Positions 59,979 through 64,000 of a stretch of 64,000 nt of DNA are shown piece after piece. Below the pieces are notes generated by a model. That model was given only the letters and a program-made list of their open reading frames with translations, ran no database searches and was not told the DNA's origin. Positions within the stretch are counted from its first letter, which is position 1; each line of letters begins with the position of its first letter. Position numbers and translations under genes: made by a program. Source of the stretch: Pseudomonas putida (GTDB lineage: Bacteria; Pseudomonadota; Gammaproteobacteria; Pseudomonadales; Pseudomonadaceae); NCBI RefSeq assembly GCF_002025705.1, contig NZ_CP018846.1, positions 4,951,501 to 5,015,500 of the forward strand, written 5' to 3'.

Positions 59979-60174
59979 CCTCTTCGCGGGCAAGCCCGCT
60001 CCCACAGGAAAGCACCAGGCCCGAATCTGAGGCAGCACCTGTGGGAGCCTCTTCACACGTCCCCCACACATTTCGAGTGCTGCGCTGTAGCTGTGGGGGC
60101 CTCTTCACAGGGTCCCCACACATTTCAAGTGCTGCGCTGTACCTGTGGGAGCGGGCTTGCCCGCGAAGAGGCCA
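59979..60174. repeat. REP cluster with an internal 52-bp tandem duplication
   Basis: Outer arms GGCCTCTTCGCGGGCAAGCC and GGCTTGCCCGCGAAGAGGCC enclose two copies of a 52-bp unit (60039-60090 and 60091-60142) that starts CTGTGGG(A/G)GCCTCTTCAC and ends GTGCTGCGCTGTA. Each unit contains a shortened REP arm, so the cluster grew by duplication inside a REP pair. Confidence 0.82.
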
Positions 60175-60186
60175 GTACTGGTTTAC

Positions 60187-60642
60187 TCAGTCTTCAAGCA
60201 GCGTACAGGCCATCACCAAGGCATCTTCACGCCCGCCGGCGACCGGGTAGTAGTCACGGCGGCGGCCGATCTCGTTGAAGCCATAACGCTCATACAGGCG
60301 ATAAGCCGACTGGTTGCTGGCCCGCACCTCGAGGAAGCACTCACGCCCATTGAGCTGATAGGCCCGCGCCATGAGGTGCTCAAGCAAACGCAGACCAAGG
60401 CCGCAGCCCTGATTCTCCGGCTTCACGGTAATGTTCAGCAGGTGCGCCTCGTCGATGATCACATTGATCACCCCATGGCCCACCTGCTGCTGGCCATCGA
60501 ACATCAACCACACTTCGTAGGATTTGAGCGCATCCTGAAAGATGCCCCGAGTCCAGGGATGACTGAACGCGGCATATTCGATCTTAAGCACGGCATCCAG
60601 ATCCGCCTCGGTCATCGGGCGGAAACTGATCGAGTCACTCAT
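60187..60642 (-). CDS. rimI: Ribosomal protein S18 alanine N-acetyltransferase
   Basis: A 151-residue GNAT enzyme acetylating the N-terminus of ribosomal protein S18. The acetyl-CoA loop is in NQGCGLGLRLLEHLM (about residues 78-92), followed by the family stretch ECFLEVRASNQSAYRLYERYGF. It overlaps the upstream HolD-like gene by 4 bp, as holD-rimI in other gamma-proteobacteria. Confidence 0.93.
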   Translation of the reverse strand: MSDSISFRPMTEADLDAVLKIEYAAFSHPWTRGIFQDALKSYEVWLMFDGQQQVGHGVINVIIDEAHLLNITVKPENQGCGLGLRLLEHLMARAYQLNGRECFLEVRASNQSAYRLYERYGFNEIGRRRDYYPVAGGREDALVMACTLLED

Positions 60643-61427
60643 TCAACGCTCTTCCAGCGCGCCATCAGCTGGCGCATCGCTTGCCAGACGTCCGCCTTGC
60701 GCTGCGGCTCGTCCATCAACAGTTCAAGGCCCGGCAAAGCCCAGGCATCGCCCAGGACGTCGACCTTCAGTACTTGGTAATAGGCTTCAGCGTCTGCGCT
60801 GGCGGCATAGCGCATGGCCGGCAGGCCAATCAGCCACAGCACGCTGCAGGGGGTTTCTTCAAGGCGCGCCTGGATAAAGCCCTGGACGAAATCACGCGCT
60901 GCATCCGGGCCCTGGTCCATGTTGCCGCGCACCAGCAGCGGCCAGCGCACCGGCTCACCGATGATCTGCGGCGCATCCGGCAAGCCGGCGGCGCGCAACA
61001 TGTCCTTGAGCAGCAGGTAGGACGGATCGCGGCTCTGGAAAGGCTGCCCCGTGGCCAGCTCGACCAGCAACAGACAGTTGCCGGCGCGCAGCAGTTGCAA
61101 CGAGAAACGCGGCGGCGGTACCGGTGCCGGACGTGGCGCGGGGGCTTCCTGCTCGGCTTCGACCGGCTTGGCAACGGCCTTCGGCGTGCTGCCAGGGCGC
61201 GGAATCTCGATTTTCGGGCGCTCGCCGGAACGGGCCTGGGGCGTGGCTGCCGCCTCGCTGGCCGCCGCCACGGATGGCCGGATGTCGAAATCGGCCTCCT
61301 CGACCGGTACTTGCGGCAACAGCAGCTCGGGGCGCGAAGGTGCGGCGAACGGCAGTTCGGCACGCGGCAGCCAATGCACCACTTGCATGGCGGAAAGGTA
61401 GGCGCGGCGGCGGGGTTCGGTCAGCAA
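60639..61427 (-). CDS. HolD-like protein (DNA polymerase III psi subunit family)
   Basis: A 262-residue protein next to rimI, the position of holD, whose product links the clamp loader to SSB. The N-terminus RRRAYLSAMQVVHWLPRAELPF matches the short HolD motif, then a long Pro/Ala/Glu linker (about 35-105) leads to an alpha/beta domain (FSLQLLRAGNCLLLVEL). It is longer than E. coli HolD (137) because of the linker. Start taken at TTG 61427 to keep the RRxAYL motif; ATG 61388 would lose it. The Pro-rich linker can cause mistaken TonB annotation. Confidence 0.65.
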   Translation of the reverse strand: MLTEPRRRAYLSAMQVVHWLPRAELPFAAPSRPELLLPQVPVEEADFDIRPSVAAASEAAATPQARSGERPKIEIPRPGSTPKAVAKPVEAEQEAPAPRPAPVPPPRFSLQLLRAGNCLLLVELATGQPFQSRDPSYLLLKDMLRAAGLPDAPQIIGEPVRWPLLVRGNMDQGPDAARDFVQGFIQARLEETPCSVLWLIGLPAMRYAASADAEAYYQVLKVDVLGDAWALPGLELLMDEPQRKADVWQAMRQLMARWKSVE

Positions 61428-61825
61428 GGCTCGGGGGTCCGGGGTTTGAAACGTCGCACATTCTAACGTGTAAGCCTCGGTTTTTGCAGGGTCTGTCCGA
61501 CCGAGCGCCGCCCCCGCGGCGCATCGCGGATAAATCCGCTCCTACATCTGTTGCAACGTGCCGAACCTGTTATGCCAAAGTCGTCTGCCTTGGCGCATGA
61601 CATGAGCCTTAAAACAAGGCTGACAACCATGGCCTCACAGGCGTGGCCACGCTGCAACAGATGTAGGAGCGGATTCATCCGCGATGCGCCGCGCGGGTGG
61701 CGCTCGGCCTCACATCCAGCATAAACCTCAAGCCAAACATCTCTCATTACAGACCAAGGGGTGAAATCCTCCCCCCCGGATGAAGTACAATCGCCCCCTT
61801 TTTACTTGGCAACGAGTAGACGCCA
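61428..61825. other. 398-bp interval holding MITE-like copy B and the mks upstream region
   Basis: The MITE-like element fills 61502-61709. The remaining 115 bp before the mks operon is A/T-richer (CATCTCTCATTACAG, CCCCTTTTTACTTGG) and should contain its promoter, which I cannot place. No gene. Confidence 0.6.
61502..61709. mobile_element. MITE-like element, copy B (inverted relative to copy A)
   Basis: Terminal inverted repeats of about 60 bp (CGAGCGCCGCC..., CGGATAAATCCGCTCCTACA) and a core that matches copy A (45431-45672) in reverse: GTGAGGCCATGGTTGTCAGC and ATGCGCCAAGGCA are shared. The outermost 15 bases of copy A (TTTCAGCG...) are not present here, so copies share the inner part only. 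Confidence 0.75.
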
Positions 61826-63103
61826 ATGATCGAACCCAAGCGCGTCCTGCGCGCCCTAGCCGAACACTGGGCCCTGATCGAGCCGCTGTGCGAGCGTTTC
61901 GACCAGGGCACCCTGAGCCTGGTGGAGCTGCGCCAGCAACTGGGCCGCCAGCAGGTGGAAAGCACGCCGCAGGACATCACCCAGCTGCTCGACGTGTGGA
62001 TCCGCCTGGATATCCTGGTGCCGGTGGCCAAGAGCCCGAACCGTTTCGAGCTCAACGCCCAGATCCACGACTTCCTCGCCTACCTGCGCCGCGAGCACCG
62101 GCTGGGCCTGTGCCTGGAGATCGAGGCCTACCTGCGCCACCTGGAGCGCCTGGCCGGGCACATCCAGGATGCCTTCGACAACCGCGACAGCGACGACCTG
62201 GCGCGCCAGCTGCGCTTGCTCGACATGCGCGTGCGCGACGTGCTGAAGAAGCTCGACAACGACGAGCAGGCGCTGGTCGCCGTGGCCGAACGGGCCAAGA
62301 CCAGCAACCGCCAGATCCCGCTGCGCCAGCGCTACGCTGAAGTGCTGGCGACCTGGGACGAGTACGTCGAGCCGATGATTCAGCTGGTGAACGCCGACGG
62401 CGCCTTCGAACAAGGCGTGCGCAAGGTCGAAACCGTGCTGCTGAAGCTGCTCGGCGAACAGGCGCGCCTCGGCCACCTGGTCGATGATGACATGCTGCTG
62501 CGCACCCACGCGCGCATCCTGGAAATGCAGACCAGCGCCCAGCTGACCCTGCGCCACGCCCGCGAACTGCTGCTGCCGCTACGTGAAGAAGCGCGCCGGC
62601 ACAACGCCGTGACCCGCGGCGCCGCGCTGGCGCTGTCGGTGATCCGCCGCAAGGGCATCGACGCCGTGCCGCAAGCCGCCATGCCGCTGTTCACCCGCCC
62701 GCAAAGCACCTTCCTCGGCAGTGCCAGCCAGGTCGAGGCCTACGTCTATGCCCTGGCCCGCTTCGAGCCCAAGCCGGCCAAGTTCCCCAAGGCGCACAAG
62801 ACCCAGAAAGGCCCGCTGCCGCGTGCCCCGCGCACGGTCAAAGAGATGCTCGAACGCTGCGAAGACGCCCTGCCGCTGCCAGACCTGATGGTCTGGCTGC
62901 TGGACCAGGAGCCCGAAGGCGCCACCGACGAACTGCTGTACTGGTTCTCGCGCCTGTCGCGGGAAAAGCGCTTCAAGCGTGAACGCCTGGAGCGGCGCGA
63001 GTACACCACCCACGAACACCTGGTCAGCCTGCGCTCGTTCGCCCTGACGTCCAGCCGCGAAGCGCAACCTGAAACCAACGCGAGCCCAGCCAATGCATCT
63101 TGA
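61826..63103 (+). CDS. mksF: Mks condensin kleisin-type subunit (MksF)
   Basis: A 425-residue protein, first of three overlapping genes with the MukFEB-like order. It is alpha-helical with an N-terminal winged-helix-like region (VELRQQLGRQQVESTPQDITQLLD) and a long helical middle, as in the kleisin MksF/MukF. It would bridge the SMC heads and bind MksE to organise chromosomal DNA. Some annotations label this gene mksB; the ATPase is the third gene here. It overlaps mksE by 11 bp. Confidence 0.83.
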   Translation: MIEPKRVLRALAEHWALIEPLCERFDQGTLSLVELRQQLGRQQVESTPQDITQLLDVWIRLDILVPVAKSPNRFELNAQIHDFLAYLRREHRLGLCLEIEAYLRHLERLAGHIQDAFDNRDSDDLARQLRLLDMRVRDVLKKLDNDEQALVAVAERAKTSNRQIPLRQRYAEVLATWDEYVEPMIQLVNADGAFEQGVRKVETVLLKLLGEQARLGHLVDDDMLLRTHARILEMQTSAQLTLRHARELLLPLREEARRHNAVTRGAALALSVIRRKGIDAVPQAAMPLFTRPQSTFLGSASQVEAYVYALARFEPKPAKFPKAHKTQKGPLPRAPRTVKEMLERCEDALPLPDLMVWLLDQEPEGATDELLYWFSRLSREKRFKRERLERREYTTHEHLVSLRSFALTSSREAQPETNASPANAS

Positions 63104-63800
63104 TCTTTCCGAACTGTCCCAGCTCGCGCCGATCTTCCGCGAGCTGTTCAAGGGCTTCCACGTCAGCCGCCGCGACCCGGAAATGTACGCCCAGCTGTCG
63201 AACTTCCAGGACCAGTACCGCACCCTGTTCAAGGCCCTGGGCTTCGAGCTGGTGTGCGACACCCGCGGGTTCTACTACTTCGTCCCCGAGCAGGCCGCCG
63301 CGCAGGTCAACAAGACCGCCCAGCGCCTGTCGCTGTTCACCTTCATCATCGTCGAACACCTGGCCGACCAGGGCCGCGACCCGATGGCCGTGCTTGACGG
63401 CGGTAGCATCGGCCGCGACGAGCTGCCATCGCTGCTGGACAAGTACCGCGACCTGTTCCTGCAGGCCGAAGTACAGACCGTCGACGAGCTGGAAGAAAAG
63501 ATCATGCGCCGCATGACCCAGCTCGGCTTTGCCCATGAAGAAGGCGGCATCTACCGCTTCCTGCCACCGATGCACCGCTTCCTCGACGTGTGCCTGTCGG
63601 TGCAGCAGGACCGCGACCTGGCTGCCAGCCTGCACAGCGACCTGCCGCTGCCAACCCCGGTACTGGTGGAAGAAGAAAGCCCGGAACAACTCAACCGCAC
63701 CGACGACCCGCTCGACCTCACCCCGTTCGACGGCGAAGAGAGCGAAGAGGATGCCCTGGCCCGGGCCATCCGCGAAGAGCAACAGGAGATTGACGCATGA
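63093..63800 (+). CDS. mksE: Mks condensin subunit MksE
   Basis: A 235-residue protein of the MksE/MukE (KITE) type: two predicted winged-helix regions (LSQLAPIFRELFKGFHVSRRDPEMY and FEEKIMRR-like helix EELEEKIMRRMTQLGFAHEEGGIYRF, here read as DELEEKIMRR) and an acidic tail (GEESEEDALARAIREEQQE). It binds the kleisin. Start ATG 63093 lies inside mksF; stop overlaps the next start (ATGA). Confidence 0.87.
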   Translation: MHLDLSELSQLAPIFRELFKGFHVSRRDPEMYAQLSNFQDQYRTLFKALGFELVCDTRGFYYFVPEQAAAQVNKTAQRLSLFTFIIVEHLADQGRDPMAVLDGGSIGRDELPSLLDKYRDLFLQAEVQTVDELEEKIMRRMTQLGFAHEEGGIYRFLPPMHRFLDVCLSVQQDRDLAASLHSDLPLPTPVLVEEESPEQLNRTDDPLDLTPFDGEESEEDALARAIREEQQEIDA

Positions 63801-64000
63801 GCCAGGAACGCTACGGCATCCGCCGCTTCGCACTGCTCAACACCGCCGGCTACAGCCTCGGCCTGTTCCCGCTGGAGCACCCGCTGTCGGTCTACGGTGC
63901 CAACAACCTGGGTAAATCGGCGTCGATCAACGCCCTGCAGTTCCCGATCCTGGCGCGCATGTCCGACATGAGCTTCGGCAAGTACAGCCTGGAGCAGTCA
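63797..64000 (+). CDS. mksB: Mks condensin SMC-like ATPase (MksB), 5' part
   Basis: The first 68 codons of a protein cut by the window edge. Walker A is visible as YGANNLGKSASINALQF (about residues 33-49), the form seen in MukB/MksB ATPases. AGGAG precedes ATG 63797, which overlaps mksE's stop. The full protein should be about 900 or more residues. Whether a nuclease gene (mksG) follows, as in plasmid-defence versions, cannot be seen. Confidence 0.88.
   Translation, partial: MSQERYGIRRFALLNTAGYSLGLFPLEHPLSVYGANNLGKSASINALQFPILARMSDMSFGKYSLEQS

Noticed and set aside
59979..60174. Possible CRISPR-like array because of regular repeated units
   Set aside because: Units are contiguous duplicates without unique spacers and consist of REP sequence; no cas genes.
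60639..61427. TonB-like protein because of the Pro/Glu/Ala-rich stretch
   Set aside because: There is no N-terminal membrane anchor and no TonB C-terminal domain; neighbour rimI and the N-terminal motif favour HolD.

Overview
The window looks like the core chromosome of a Pseudomonas putida-group bacterium. It is GC-rich, with strong C/G preference at third codon positions. It carries dense REP palindromes of the P. putida type. Gene order from mqo through PA4642-family, wbuC, hpt, upp, uraA, hemH, phrB, pagL, murI, moeB, prmC, prfA, hemA, TPR lipoprotein, lolB, ispE, tRNA-Gln, prs, rplY, pth and ychF is the order I know from Pseudomonas genomes. All of this was read from sequence alone; no database search was run.

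Layout. 1-5 kb: small conserved proteins, a YajG-type lipoprotein, and malate:quinone oxidoreductase behind a 600-bp untranslated stretch. 5-8 kb: purine and pyrimidine salvage (hpt divergent from upp-uraA). 8-15.5 kb: hemH and an epimerase, then a probably light-responsive block: renalase-like flavoprotein, DUF523/DUF1722 protein, a MerR/LitR-like regulator, CPD photolyase and an SDR-like protein. Two of its upstream regions share the same sequence element. 15.5-21 kb: pagL and the tightly overlapped hemA-prfA-prmC-moeB-murI operon. 21.3-23.2 kb: an inserted, A+T-richer cassette with an Hcp tube protein, an unrecognised glycine-zipper protein and a small membrane protein, which I read as a type VI secretion effector/immunity module. 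23.4-30.2 kb: TPR lipoprotein-lolB-ispE, tRNA-Gln, prs, rplY, pth, ychF.

30-41.5 kb: a small DUF6124-like gene with a structured leader, a SulP transporter, then a leftward run for membrane transport and phosphate metabolism (ppk2, CPA2 antiporter, AI-2E-type permease, three-part efflux system), an isochorismatase-like hydrolase and a CorA/ZntB transporter. 41.6-47.8 kb: a decayed gene remnant with in-frame VTDQ repeats, an NTF2-like protein/NCS1 permease/aldehyde dehydrogenase cluster, a MITE-like element, a second copy of the DUF6124-like gene with its leader, and a DUF3422 protein. 47.9-56.3 kb: a large MscS-family channel, alkylation repair (ada, alkA), two MFS transporters, and a FecR-like anti-sigma factor with no sigma gene or receptor beside it. 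56.3-64 kb: tRNA-Met, LysE/LysR pair, M15 peptidase, an unrecognised periplasmic protein, rimI with a HolD-like gene, a second MITE-like copy, and the start of an Mks condensin operon that runs off the right edge.

The most interesting points are the Hcp-effector-immunity cassette; the duplicated DUF6124-like genes whose leaders keep three mutually complementary 7-nt blocks; the repeated TTGyAyA(A/G)GTTT element around the LitR/photolyase block; the 210-240 bp element with long terminal inverted repeats; the solitary FecR behind a Fur-like box; and the gene remnant near 41.7 kb.
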